Shown: piece by piece, positions 53,223 through 63,849 of the stretch | Layout: each line of letters begins with the position of its first letter | Numbering within the stretch: the stretch's first letter is position 1 | Assembly (NCBI GenBank): GCA_037783545.1 | Contig: JBBELK010000297.1 | Coordinates: 1,674,001-1,738,000, forward strand | DNA: 64,000 nucleotides | Direction: 5' to 3' | From: Henricia sp. BOLD:AAB3569 | Lineage: Eukaryota; Echinodermata; Asteroidea; Spinulosida; Echinasteridae | Program-made: the position numbers and the translations under genes | Notes under the pieces: model-generated | The model's input: only the letters and a program-made list of their open reading frames with translations | The model's database searches: none | Told to the model about the DNA's origin: nothing

Positions 53223-53880
53223 TGATAGGCACAAGTAATAGATATGGGTCTTTTTTCAAATCTCAACTTGGGCTCAGGCTCCGGCTCCATGTAAACCACA
53301 TGGAGATGAAGACAGAGACGAAGCCGAGATTTGGAAAAGACCCCTAGTCTTGTTAAAGGTTCCCTCTTGTTAGGTTAAATTTAGACTGAAATTGTCCTTT
53401 GTTGAAATCAAAGGGACAATCAGGGGATAATATTGATACAAAACTAAAGCAGAGTCAAGCAGAATGGTACATGTGTATGTAGTGATAAATAAATCTCGTG
53501 TCTAACAAGGTTTCCCCTTGTCAGGAGTCTTAAAATATTACCACATTCTTGAACGTCATTGGGTTAGATGTAGAGCGTAGAATTGTTCGTTGTGAACATC
53601 ATGCTGCATGGGGGACGATACTGCCACAAAATCAAGGGATTGGGCACAGTCAAGGAGAATGGTACGTAGTTATAGATCTAGTGTCGCAAAAGGTTCTCTC
53701 TTGGTTAAAATATAAAAATATTGCCACGTTCTTGGAGTTTTCCATCAAATCTCACTGCAAAATTAGCGGGCATATGTTCCAACACTTGCAGTCTCCTTCG
53801 AGGGCAAAGTGACTCGGACATGCAAAAAACCACATCAAAACTAGAATGGGTTGGAACAAAGGGTAAGTCAGGGGCTGGGG
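53223..53880 (+). repeat. PCM1 3' flank with decayed copies of exon 38 tail and a foldback
   Basis: The exon 38 tail (caggggataatactgcc to gagaatggta) recurs in decayed form at about 53419-53490 and 53605-53690. A small foldback with gggtcttttt-type ends lies at 53246-53343. A possible polyadenylation signal AATAAA is at 53488-53493. Confidence 0.75.
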
Positions 53881-54337
53881 GGTGAACAGTACGGGGATTA
53901 GTGTAGTTTCAATTAAAGTTGGGATTCATGTAGTTGACTTGGTGAAGCACATGTACCTGTATTAGTACTATTAATATCACAGGTTGTAAATATCGTTTCC
54001 AAACAGTTGTTTGAAAAATTTGAAAGTTTGAGTGTTAATGTAGAAGTAGACACAAACAATTCCAATTGAGAGTATATCGGTGGTATATTCTGAGTGGTCG
54101 TTTTATTATGTTTTTTTGCACACTCGATGGTTATACATCGTATCGGCTAACATTCTAAACTGGGACCACCTTCCTGTGTAAAAGTTGCTGCATTTTGAAA
54201 ATTTGGTTTAGCAATAATGACAACATCACTGGTCAAATTATCATACAATACAAGTCATTGCATAAACAAAACTTTGCAAAAAAAAAACTAAAAAAACAAA
54301 ACAAAAAAAAATGCCCAAGGCACTGGCATTGAACATT

Positions 54338-54850
54338 TAAAGGTAGTATACATGATTGGTATTAACTATTGCAAATAGTTTCATTCCCCTGTGTGATTGA
54401 AGGTATGCATGATAAAAACCAACCTGAGCAAAATTCAGCTCCATACTTCGTCTAACATTTGAGAAAACAGTAACAAAAATGGTTTACAGTCACTTTGCCC
54501 CAAAACTACTTCGCCCTGAACCACGGCCTGTGCACAAAGTTGTTTTGGGGCGAAGTAGCATTTGGGCGAGGTAGTGTTTGGACGGAGTGGTTTGGTGGCA
54601 AAATGGCCTTTAGGTGGAGTGCTTTAGGGCGAAGTGCTCCAGGGCGAGGTGGTTTTGGGGTGAAATGAATTTATGTCTCGCGAGACAAAAAAATGTATTG
54701 TTTTGCTCATTTCTCAAAGACTATAGCACTTCAGACAAAACCATTTCAGGGGAAGTTTTCTGCCGTCATCATGTTTATATTGTGTAAGTTATGTGTAAAT
54801 CTGTGAACATTTCTTATTCCTCGAGATACCAATCATGTATTCTACCTTTA
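54338..54850. mobile_element. TIR element (ttaaaggta family)
   Basis: Ends ttaaaggtagtatacatgat and atcatgtattctacctttag are inverted, with tggta / tacca extending the arms. The interior includes degenerate gggcgaagtg repeats at 54490-54665. Confidence 0.87.
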
Positions 54851-55849
54851 GACCCATGTACACTGAGTGAATAATGTATTAGTGCAGTTGTGTGCAAACT
54901 ACCCAAAGGGGTAGGAATCATACAAGTATACAAGCCCTCTATGTGTGTGGCATTTACACTACTCACAATAAGTTATGGATATTAACGCAGATATTTTATT
55001 ATGAGTATAAACTATGCATTCCGCTTAAATGATTTGTATATGATTATAAATTGTATCTGCATGATAGACACTCCTTGTCACAGGAATAAGGAAACAAGCG
55101 GTCATTTGAAAAGAAAACAAATTCCCAAAACACAACATACTAATATCACTAACTTACACCCGTTTCATACTGGCGCACCAGACTTATTGTGAGTAATACA
55201 GTATAGTGATAATTTTGTACTCCAAAATAAAACGTTCCTGTACATTTGCATCACCAAGTGTGAGATGAATTATTAACCACATTCCTTTTCTATGCATGTT
55301 TTAGTTGTTTTCAAGTTATTTTTGCAAGTTCTCAACAAAAAATATAAAAAAGCACAGTGCTCAGTAGTATGATAATGTGTAAACGTCGTGCAGCAAATAC
55401 ATGTTCTGTAATTAGCTGGGAAACACTGATGAATAATACACAAATATTAAATTGTTTATCTTAAACTTACAGGTATTCAGTGCATGCTATAGCTATTATT
55501 ACACACCAAAATGCCTTTGCACATACATGTATAGTGTGAATGAGTGGTATAATCTATTAATGTCTTTTATTTAACCCAATCCCGTCCATTATATGTGATG
55601 TGAAAAGTATAAAATTCATGTTTATTATGAAATAAGTACGTGCTATTTACATATGTACATTTGGTGCATGATATGAGACCGAGTGACTCCCGTTCTGTTT
55701 GTTCCCCATTGTGTGTCAAATATCCAGGGAATTTCCTTCCAAGTTTCAGGGGGAAGTCGTGTGTTAACAAGAGGGAAGAGTGTATTGAGGTATAGAAACG
55801 TTGGGGAAATTAACTCGGTCTTATATTATCCAGCATATAGCTATTTAGC

Positions 55850-55945
55850 CGGAGGTCGTAGGTTCGAGGCTATGAAGTTTTTCATAGTGTCTCGGGAACC
55901 ACCGAGTATACAGTGTTAAGAATTACGTCGGGTAAGGGAGAAAAC
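55850..55945 (+). mobile_element. Partial SINE (family 2)
   Basis: The sequence ccggaggtcgtaggttcgag, then gaagtttttcatagtgtctc and gagtatacagtgttaaga, matches the family 2 middle and tail. Confidence 0.75.
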
Positions 55946-56643
55946 AAACCCTAATTAACATTCAGAAAATACCTCTTAGCAAATTTATGGCTAAGCAAAC
56001 ATTTTTTTGTCCCTAACATGAAATGTCAAAATTTTACAGTGCATGTAAAGTCCTTCCTATGCTTTGTAGAACTGTGAAAATGTTGACAACTTTGGACGGC
56101 TTCTAAGCATTTCTATGGAAAAGTGTGTAGCTTGCGCAACTTTTGAAAATGGCATAAGCACCATAGGCTTGCGTGATATTATCACAGGAATGTTGCGCAA
56201 ATTGGCTTACGCAGTGCTTAATGTTTCATGAAATCGGCTGCTGTAAATGTTGTTTGCAGAGTTAGCGTTGTATAGAGTTAACGTTGTATAGAGTTAACGA
56301 GGAATTTTGCGGAGATTTTCGAAACCAAATCCATAAATCCATAAGCTGTGTTTAATTTTATTCATACCAGATTGCGGTAGTTTTGGCCTCAATTGCTGCA
56401 TTTTGTAACGACTTTATAAACCTGTAGTATAAGCAGAACTTTAGCAAAGGGCTTTCAGATTTCACATACTGTAGTTGCATGTGTATAGACGTTTACAAAA
56501 TATTCACAAATTACATGTATTGTAAGGAGACATGCATGAATTTAGATACAAACTTAAAATGAAGTTGTACGTGTTTTTCTAAAGATGTGTCTTGGAAAAA
56601 TGTTCATAAGGTATTCATGTTTCTTGGAGTATGTATACCTGTA

Positions 56644-57083
56644 TGTGGGTCTGTCCACGGTAATGGGGTACAATTCTGTAACATTCAAGATCTTAGGTCC
56701 CAATTCACTCCAAATGTCTTAATTTTATCTTTAAATTATCAAGATAAACTGAGCAAATAACTTTTTCACCAAGGAGTAAGAAAAATAGTCCTACAACATA
56801 CATTTGTGAAAACCTCGTGCACAAATTTTCCTATTACGCATGTAACAAAGACGGAAAAAGATGTCACAAAATTGTCTGTCCATGTTACATGCGTAATAGG
56901 AACATTTGTGCACTTGCTTTTTTAAAATGTATGTTGTGGCATCAATTTGTTACTTTTTTGGGCAAAAGTTATCTCCTGAGAACAAAACAAAGACATTTCT
57001 TTAATTCTGAGATAAACTAAAGACATCTGAAAGGAATTATTGACTTATTTTTCAAATGTACCCCATTACTGTGGACAGACACA
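56644..57083. mobile_element. TIR element with an inner palindrome
   Basis: Ends gggtctgtccacggtaatgg and ccattactgtggacagaca are inverted. Centrally, 56815-56920 carries tgcacaaattttcctattac and gtaataggaacatttgtgca, with gcatgtaac / gttacatgc extending the arms. Confidence 0.87.
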
Positions 57084-58029
57084 TGTCCATTTCAGGAAAG
57101 AGTAATTGTTGTATACTGTAACTTGAAAAAAAACACTTTTGTTTAAACACTCGGATAAGACTTGATTGACATAAAATTTCAAATTTTAGTATTTCAAAAA
57201 TACTACCTTGTTTTCACCTGAGCCACTTACTTTTTTTAAAATATTGAGATAAAAATCATCAATGTCTAAAGACCTGATAAATTTCGGTTGATGTTTTTTA
57301 TAACACTTTAAAAGAGGTTTCATTGCTTTTTTCCCAGGGGCCAAATTAATATGTAGATGGGAAACGATATGCTTTAAGCTCAGTTCATACTTCACGCGAA
57401 AGCAAATCTGACATAAATTTGACGTCAACATTTCGCGGCGAACATTCGCACAAGATGAAACTAGTTAAACTTTCTGCGAATTCGCAGCACAAAAACTTCG
57501 CTGTGACATCAAATTCTCATTTGTGTTCACTTTCACGCGAAGTAAAATATTTCTCCAATCCATTATATATATGCAAAAATATTTCCTGCTTAGCAAATGT
57601 CATGCATTCATAGGCCACTTAATTAAATGTTTAAAGCCAATTGGTAATAAAAGTCCTGATGCATGGCATATCCAATTTAAAATTTACATAATGGGCAAAA
57701 TAAAATTGTATTTTATGTAAATATTTGAGGCATCTTTGATTACCAAGAGTGCTTTATATAGTTGACGTGAGAATTTTTTTTCCTATAATTTAATCGTTTT
57801 AAAAAAAAATCTGTTGTTTGACTTTAAATGCAGCAAATGTCTTGCATGTATATCCCCCGTGTTGTAAATTTAGTGAAAGTTTTAGGTTTTTCCGGAGTGC
57901 AATTATTTTTTTGTCAGTAGCATAGAGACATTAATTGGATGTGAACTTTTCCAAGATGACGGAATTTGGTGCACCATATGTGGCAGAGGGTACACCCCTC
58001 CATTGTTCCCCATTGTCTCAAATATCTAA

Positions 58030-58545
58030 GACATTTTAAAGGAATTCCTTTCAAGGGTAGTGCGTTAACAAAATGGAAGTGTGTTGAGGTATAGGGGAAG
58101 TCCCTTTGTCACATATCGTGTGCAAGGTAGGGCAGAGGGGGTGGGTGGGAGGTGTAGTGCGTTAACAAAATGGAAGTGTGTTGAGGTATAGGGGAAGTCC
58201 CTTTGTCACATATCGTGTGCAAGGTAGGGCAGAGGGGGTGGGGGGAGGGGGTGGGTGGGAAGTGTAGTGCGTTAACAAAAGGAAGTGTGTTGAGGTATAG
58301 GGGAAGTCCCTTTGTCACATATCGTGTGCAAGGTAGGGCAGAGGGGGTGGGGGGAGGGGGTGGGTGGGAGGTGTAGTGCGTTAACAAAAGGAAGTGTGTT
58401 GAGGTATAGGGGAAGTCCCTTTGTCACATATCGTGTGCAAGGTAGGGCAGAGGGGGTTGGGGGGTTGGGAGGTACAAAAGGGAAGAGTGTGTTGAGGTAT
58501 AGGGGCAGTAGGGGAAGTGTATGTCACATATCGTGCTGGGTGTAG
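58030..58545 (+). repeat. Tandem array of about 95-123-bp units
   Basis: Five copies contain gtgtgttgaggtataggg, gaagtccctttgtcacatat and gtgcaaggtagggcagaggg. Copies differ in the number of gggggtggg blocks. A distant relative lies at 55705-55800. Confidence 0.92.
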
Positions 58546-58979
58546 ATAAAAGCCAAATAAGTGTGGTATCATAAAGAATTGAGTAGTTGTTCATGGGTTC
58601 AGGTCCTGTGCACAAAACATCGGACTGGCTCACATTTTTTTAAAGTGTTTTCTAAAAACAAATCTTAAATTTTTCCCACTCCTAAATTTGTTTTTTGGTA
58701 TTAATCTGCACTTCTTGATGACTTATAAGTCATTTCAAGAAGATATTCATGATCAACTTCTCAATTCTTACCATGATATCTGTTATTCATACTTCATATT
58801 GCTTACTTTGTTGCTTTGAAATTCCTGCTTAAAGTAATGTTACTTGTGTTAAATGAATTTGTATTTGAAATGGTTAGAAATTACTTGTGATGAGTGGATG
58901 TTTGTAAAATAGAGGCCTGCAGTTTTGCCAAATTGTTGCAAAAGAAAAAATACTGCAGTTGGACCTCGATAATAGACCC

Positions 58980-59118
58980 TTTCCACAGTGGCCATGACAG
59001 GGGGCAGTCGCATTGTCACAGTGCGTCAGCATGAGTAGGCACTTTGGGGATCTATAGTTTCACATCATTTCAATATGAAAACCTGCCCCCTGCCATGGCT
59101 GCCGATGCAAAGAGTGTA
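58980..59118. mobile_element. 139-bp inverted-repeat element
   Basis: Left gtggccatgacagggggcag and right ctgccccctgccatggctgc are inverted, with a central cactttggggatctata. Same family as 38645-38775. Confidence 0.8.
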
Positions 59119-59244
59119 TAATTATAAGAGCACTGCTTATAACAAGGAAAATTGTAGGTCCTTGGTTGTTTGAAATTTGATACATTGCAATCCCCTTCGT
59201 GACCTGTACATAATGTTCGGGTTTATTGTTCAACCATGAGAGCC

Positions 59245-59388
59245 TTTGCATGGGCGACCATTAAAGAGGGGCGTCACATTGTTACAGTATGTCAAGCACG
59301 AGTAGTCACTTTGTGGATCTATTATCACAACATTTAAATATGAAAACTAAAACTTGCCCCCTGTCATGACCTCCAGTACAAAAGCTCT
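59245..59388. mobile_element. 144-bp inverted-repeat element
   Basis: Central gtcactttgtggatctatta and right gccccctgtcatgacctcca match the neighbouring copy at 58980-59118; the left arm is more worn. Confidence 0.75.
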
Positions 59389-60825
59389 ATATAATGGTTT
59401 ACAGTACAGTGGTACTAGGGTAGATTCAAGTTGGGAACTTGGTTTTCTGCTCAGACTAAACATTGTGAATAGGCTGGGCTTGGTTTCAACATTTGTAAAT
59501 GTGCCGAATGTTGCTGACTACAGACCCTATTCATGTCCCCTAGCTCAGTTTCATAGAATACAAACGGCCAATTGAAAAGTTGCCTGTCGTATCCACTTCG
59601 ATCACATGTGTACATGTTTCTTGAAAGGGATTTTTTTAAGTGAATATGTACATGTGTATGCACTACAATTTGTTTCTTTAAATATACCCTCATTTTAGGA
59701 ATCTGTACAAAAGTTTTATGTTTCAAATGATACATTGGCACTTTTGCTAACTGTGGTCATGCCAATCTATTGTTAGGATCCTTCAGTATTTAGTTCACTA
59801 AAAACAAAGACAGACATTTAGAAAGTAATCAAAACAAATTTAGGAAGAGACTACAAGAGTAAAAATTATATAAGTCCCATTTTAAAATTAATATGTATTT
59901 GATAGCACAGCTTGACCCAGTATGTATGTTACTGTTTACACAGCATTTTGGACTCGTCTCTTGTTGAAATACCTAACTGAAGAGGGGCGACGGGTTCAAC
60001 CTATCCATTGAGTGGTTACTGAGCAACGACTGTGTAAAGGATACAAAGTATTGTTATCAGCAGAGTTGTTGGGTGTGTGTGATTGCCCCCATCAGATTTA
60101 AAGGTGCAGTGTATCATTTGCAGATGAGTTTTTGTTTTTTTTACGAATTCCAAGAACAGCAGCTTTACATTTATACTAAAGAGTATAATGTTGATATAAT
60201 GCCTTGTAACAATTTCAGCCACATGCAGCAATACTTCAGAAAACCTGAAGCATGGTTTTTGTGTTGGTAAATAGATCGTTTGCAAAAGATTTATTTGAAA
60301 AAAAACACCTTCAGTTGGCAATTTCTCGTCAACTCAATGAGGTAAAATTTTGGGTATTGCAAATGCTACTCTGGCCTTTAACATTTCACCAGTTTGCCTA
60401 GCTTATCATTAGACAATTGGTAATAGACGAGTGCACTTTGGATTGTACGAGTGCTGTCTTATTCAGTTTTTGACAGTATGTTTTTTCATGTTTAATATGC
60501 TATAGGTTTTGAGATAGTCCACACGTTCTTAACTCTCAGTGCCTTTTCTGTATGATACTAAGTATGCCAAATGTGTTGAGAGTTTAAATAAGTGTGTACA
60601 GATCGGTTTCCTGTTTGCTTTCTACAAATAAATACAATATTCCAGTTGGATATTTCTGTGTACTTGCCTCTTTTTCAACAAATCTTTTCTCCCAAACTAA
60701 TTATAAGGTGTGTTTTTATACAATATCTTACAATTGGCACATAATTCAGCTGTTTTAAAACTTTACACTATTAAATGATATGAATGCGGAAGAACTTAAA
60801 CAGTTAAGTGCACCCTGATTAATTC

Positions 60826-61728
60826 TCATCTGTAATTTGGTCTTGATAGAAATAGAGCTTCCCTGTTTCTGAACAGCACCTCTTTGCTGCTATAGAGGGG
60901 CACATTTCTCTTTGTGTGTTTATATATTGATGTCATGGAGTGCAGTGAATCATCCTTGACCATCCTATCAGAACTACAGCTGCTGTTGGCTCGTCTCAGA
61001 CTCGATGGACTGTCTCGACGGAGTTGTTCAATCGAAGTAAACGGCCCCGAAAAATCGTCAAAAATATCATCGACTGATTGTTGGGGAACCCTGCAGATTT
61101 GGTATTGTGATTGGAGATGGTTAGTCTTGGCAATACTGTCTGCGCTATCATTGAGTTTACCACCGTGGACTCCTAAGAGTGTCGATAGTGAGTTATCATC
61201 GTTAGCAAGTTGGTGGCTTACAAGGCCTCGCTGAATTCTTAACTTATGGTGCTTTCTGGTGTTCTCATAGAAGTGAGCCGTGGATCGCTGTAGCTTTAAT
61301 CCACCCAGATGGAGTGTACCCATAGCTTCAAGGCCGCTGATCCATTTCAGGTCTTCTGGTAGATTAGAGTCCATTCGGCTGAAAACGGACTGCTTGTCTA
61401 AAACGGCAAGCTGACGTGAAGTGTTGACCCGAGACTTGGCTGTGCTTAGAGTACCAGGAGTTGACTTCTGCCGATTTGGAATTGTCACGTTTCGATCTTT
61501 CACAAATTCCGGGCTGTCTTGAACAGAAGTAACCTCTTTCTGTGGTAATACTGGAAGTTGAGCAGCTTTGGTTTTTTCAGCAGGGTTAGTTGTTGAGGGG
61601 CGATAGGAACACGCTTCATGTACTGCCTTGATATGGGCGTTATTTCTGGGTGAAGACGGTTGAGTCAAACCAGCTTTCTTGCATACGACTGGCTCAAAGT
61701 ATATGTTCCCTTTGTACCCTTTCCAAGC
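60826..61728 (-). CDS. Unrecognised gene, last exon (minus strand)
   Basis: On the minus strand the acceptor tttcattttag at 61729-61740 is followed by AWKGYKGNIYFEPVVCKKAG and then about 280 further codons to TGA at 60826. The tail includes DLKWISGLEAMGTLHLGGLK, HLQSQYQICRVPQQSVDDIF, SSLRRANSSCSSDRM and RNREALFLSRPN. It is polar and serine-rich with no obvious domain, signal peptide or membrane segment. I do not recognise the family. The phase fits the exon at 62368. It is convergent with PCM1. Confidence 0.8.
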   Translation of the reverse strand, partial: AWKGYKGNIYFEPVVCKKAGLTQPSSPRNNAHIKAVHEACSYRPSTTNPAEKTKAAQLPVLPQKEVTSVQDSPEFVKDRNVTIPNRQKSTPGTLSTAKSRVNTSRQLAVLDKQSVFSRMDSNLPEDLKWISGLEAMGTLHLGGLKLQRSTAHFYENTRKHHKLRIQRGLVSHQLANDDNSLSTLLGVHGGKLNDSADSIAKTNHLQSQYQICRVPQQSVDDIFDDFSGPFTSIEQLRRDSPSSLRRANSSCSSDRMVKDDSLHSMTSIYKHTKRNVPLYSSKEVLFRNREALFLSRPNYR

Positions 61729-62367
61729 CTAAAATGAAAAACAAAGTTTGAAAACTTGCAAAGTATACAAAATCTTGACTTGGCAAGAAGATCATATGAG
61801 ACTTTTATCGTGGAAACAATATACAGGATATTAACGCCCCCTCCTATTTTGTACTGAAAAAATATATTTTCCGTACATTGAATGTTGAATGTAGTAAAAC
61901 AAGTCTTTCTGCATGAAATGAACACACTTACTAAAGTAGCTGAGCTGGAATGTTACATTTAAGATCTGGTATGTCACAACAAATTACCCACAATATTATT
62001 ATTATTTATTCGGCCAATACATACAAAAAACAAGCACACACAAATTACATGCTGTGAACAATAAACAAAAGTTACATAATAAAGTGCAATTTACGATGTA
62101 ATACTAAATAATGCAAGAGAAAAACAGACAGGAGTGAACTAGGACAAAACAGTCCAAGCCGGCCAGGGTAAGCAAAAGTGAACCTAAACAATAAATCCCT
62201 GATGAAATGACCCATACAGTGCCATGATTCAAATATTTTATAAATTTTTCATTTTGATGTTAATTGCAATGAAAGTATTTTTCATCAATGATTTAGCTAT
62301 GATTTTGTGTCCTAAATGGTTTTCAATATTGCACTCTATTGTGATGGAAACTGATGTAAAATCTCAC

Positions 62368-62675
62368 CTTAACAGGAGGAATAGGCTGCTGCCTCCTTTG
62401 TGTGACATAAATGAAACAATTTGCCATTTGTCCAAGAGGAGACTTATCCATGTTGGCTACAATAGCTGGAAGACTGAAGTTGGGGAAAGTCGTTCCGTCT
62501 TCTTCAACAATGTTTTCTGGAGTCTTTTGTCTGACAATGTTGTCTGGAGTCTTTCGTCTGTGGATGAATTTACGAGGATTTGTCGTGGTACGGTTCGTCT
62601 TCACACAGCGTTTCTTCATAATAGATATGGCATGCTGGTAGATGTTATCTTGAGATGAGGTGGTGAGGCCTCTAC
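62368..62675 (-). CDS. Unrecognised gene, internal exon (minus strand)
   Basis: The exon runs from about 62675 (after attcaag) or 62692 (after cttcccag) down to 62368 before gtgaga. It encodes RGLTTSSQDNIYQHAISIMK, a repeated KTPDNIV / KTPENIV pair, then FPNFSLPAIVANMDKSPLGQ and RRQQPIPPVK. Start 62675 matches the phase of a donor at 63235 in the upstream exon; 62692 would not. Confidence 0.72.
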
Positions 62676-62782
62676 CTTGAATTTGATGGCAGCTGGGAAG
62701 TAAGAAGGATGTGTGCAGGAAACTAAATATGGTACACTGAGGACTGAGCATCAAATGTTATATAGTACTATACCCCTTGCAC

Positions 62783-62900
62783 CGGCGGCCATATTGAAAT
62801 GTGACAATAGATTCACAAAGTGCATACCGTACCGGTACTCGTGCATAATGCACAATGACAAGGTGACGGCCCCCGTCATGGCTGCCTGTGCAAAAGGTCT
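62783..62900. mobile_element. Inverted-repeat element, opposite orientation
   Basis: Sequence gcggccatattgaaatgtga with agattcacaaagtgc and gacggcccccgtcatggctg is a member of the same family lying between exons of the minus-strand gene. Confidence 0.75.
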
Positions 62901-63234
62901 ATACCCAAACTTTAAAAATTGAAGGATAACTAAATATTGTGAAATTCTGTACAGTTGAACTTCGATAATAAGAACACTGAACATTTTAGGTCCCAATTCA
63001 TTCTTCATTGTTTTCATTCCTGATAATACAAGGTTTCTGTTATAACAAGGTGTAATCTACAAAGTCCTAAAGGACCTGTTATTAGCGAGGTTTGACTGTA
63101 TTCTCAATGATTTTTCTCAAGATCTACATTTAGTTTTGGGTATAACTATAAGGAAACTGATTTCATTTCCTAGTCTAATCTTTCTACATACATGTAATCA
63201 GTCAACCCTGTGACTGGTGTATTGGTCGTTGCAC

Positions 63235-63730
63235 CTTGCCCGCATTCATAAGGATCAAACGTAGCTTGGTCTTTGCTTGCTCCACCCGCGGCCCTGGCTA
63301 ATTCTGAATCCAGCTCGTCCATTCCGACTGGGGCTGAGAGGTCGACACTCTTACTGATGTCAGCCCCCGAGTCTCCATCCACTGTATCAATGACCCTGCT
63401 GTGGGGTTCCTCCATTCTTTCAGAGTTCTTAAGATCAATGATGATTTGATGTGATATAGAGCTATTAATCGGTTGCTGTGGTAATGCACCATCTGTACGG
63501 TTACAGGGTTTCTCTGTTCTTGAATCCTCTCCAGGTTTGCACAAGGAAACACTTGTTCGTCTTCTACCAAATTTAGGTCCATGTTCTTCCTGTACAGGTG
63601 ATTGTCTATCCTGACCCATGTTACCATGTTCTTGAGAATGTATTTGTTCCTCCTTGGTTTTCATCTTTGCAGCACTGATGTTTTCATTTCTACTCCATGA
63701 GATGCCTTGGGCAACATCTTTGCTTGACAT
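63235..63730 (-). CDS. Unrecognised gene, upstream exon (minus strand)
   Basis: An open frame of 165 codons begins MSSKDVAQGISWSRNENISA and includes HGPKFGRRRTSVSLCKPGED and VGMDELDSELARAAGG, ending YECGQ before gtgcaa at 63234. The frame would stay open to 63170 without splicing. It is highly polar with no recognised domain. The ATG may not be the true start; see the adjoining segment. Confidence 0.65.
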
Positions 63731-63849
63731 TATGCATCCTGAAGACTGAATTCATTTGCATCAATGGATTCATCATTTCGTGTCTTCTCCTTGAGAGTTT
63801 CCTCCAGATTTTCTAGCAACTTTTCTTCTTCTTTTTGTCTCCATCTTTG
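63728..63849 (-). CDS. Probable 5' continuation in another frame (minus strand)
   Basis: Immediately upstream on the minus strand another frame reads SQAQRWRQKEEEKLLENLEE then TLKEKTRNDESIDANEFSLQ and DA followed by TAA, which overlaps the ATG of the next frame (gcataatg). Codon content is typical of a charged coiled coil. It is probably the same gene, separated from the next segment by a one-base difference or an unrecognised splice. A possible acceptor lies at about 63850 (ataaaag). Confidence 0.5.

Larger units (their letters stand above)
53880..60825. other. Intergenic or 3' UTR stretch between convergent genes
   Basis: No open frame here looks coding. Named contents are a TIR element 54338-54850, a partial SINE, a nested foldback 56644-57083, a tandem array 58030-58545 and two short inverted-repeat elements near 59000-59390. 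The stretches 55200-55700, 56100-56640, 57090-58000 and 59400-60820 show only AT-rich sequence to my eye. Part may be PCM1 3' UTR. Confidence 0.6.

Noticed and set aside
52709-53299. 196-codon minus-strand open frame
   Set aside because: Antisense shadow of PCM1 exon 38; the plus strand has phase, splice and family support.
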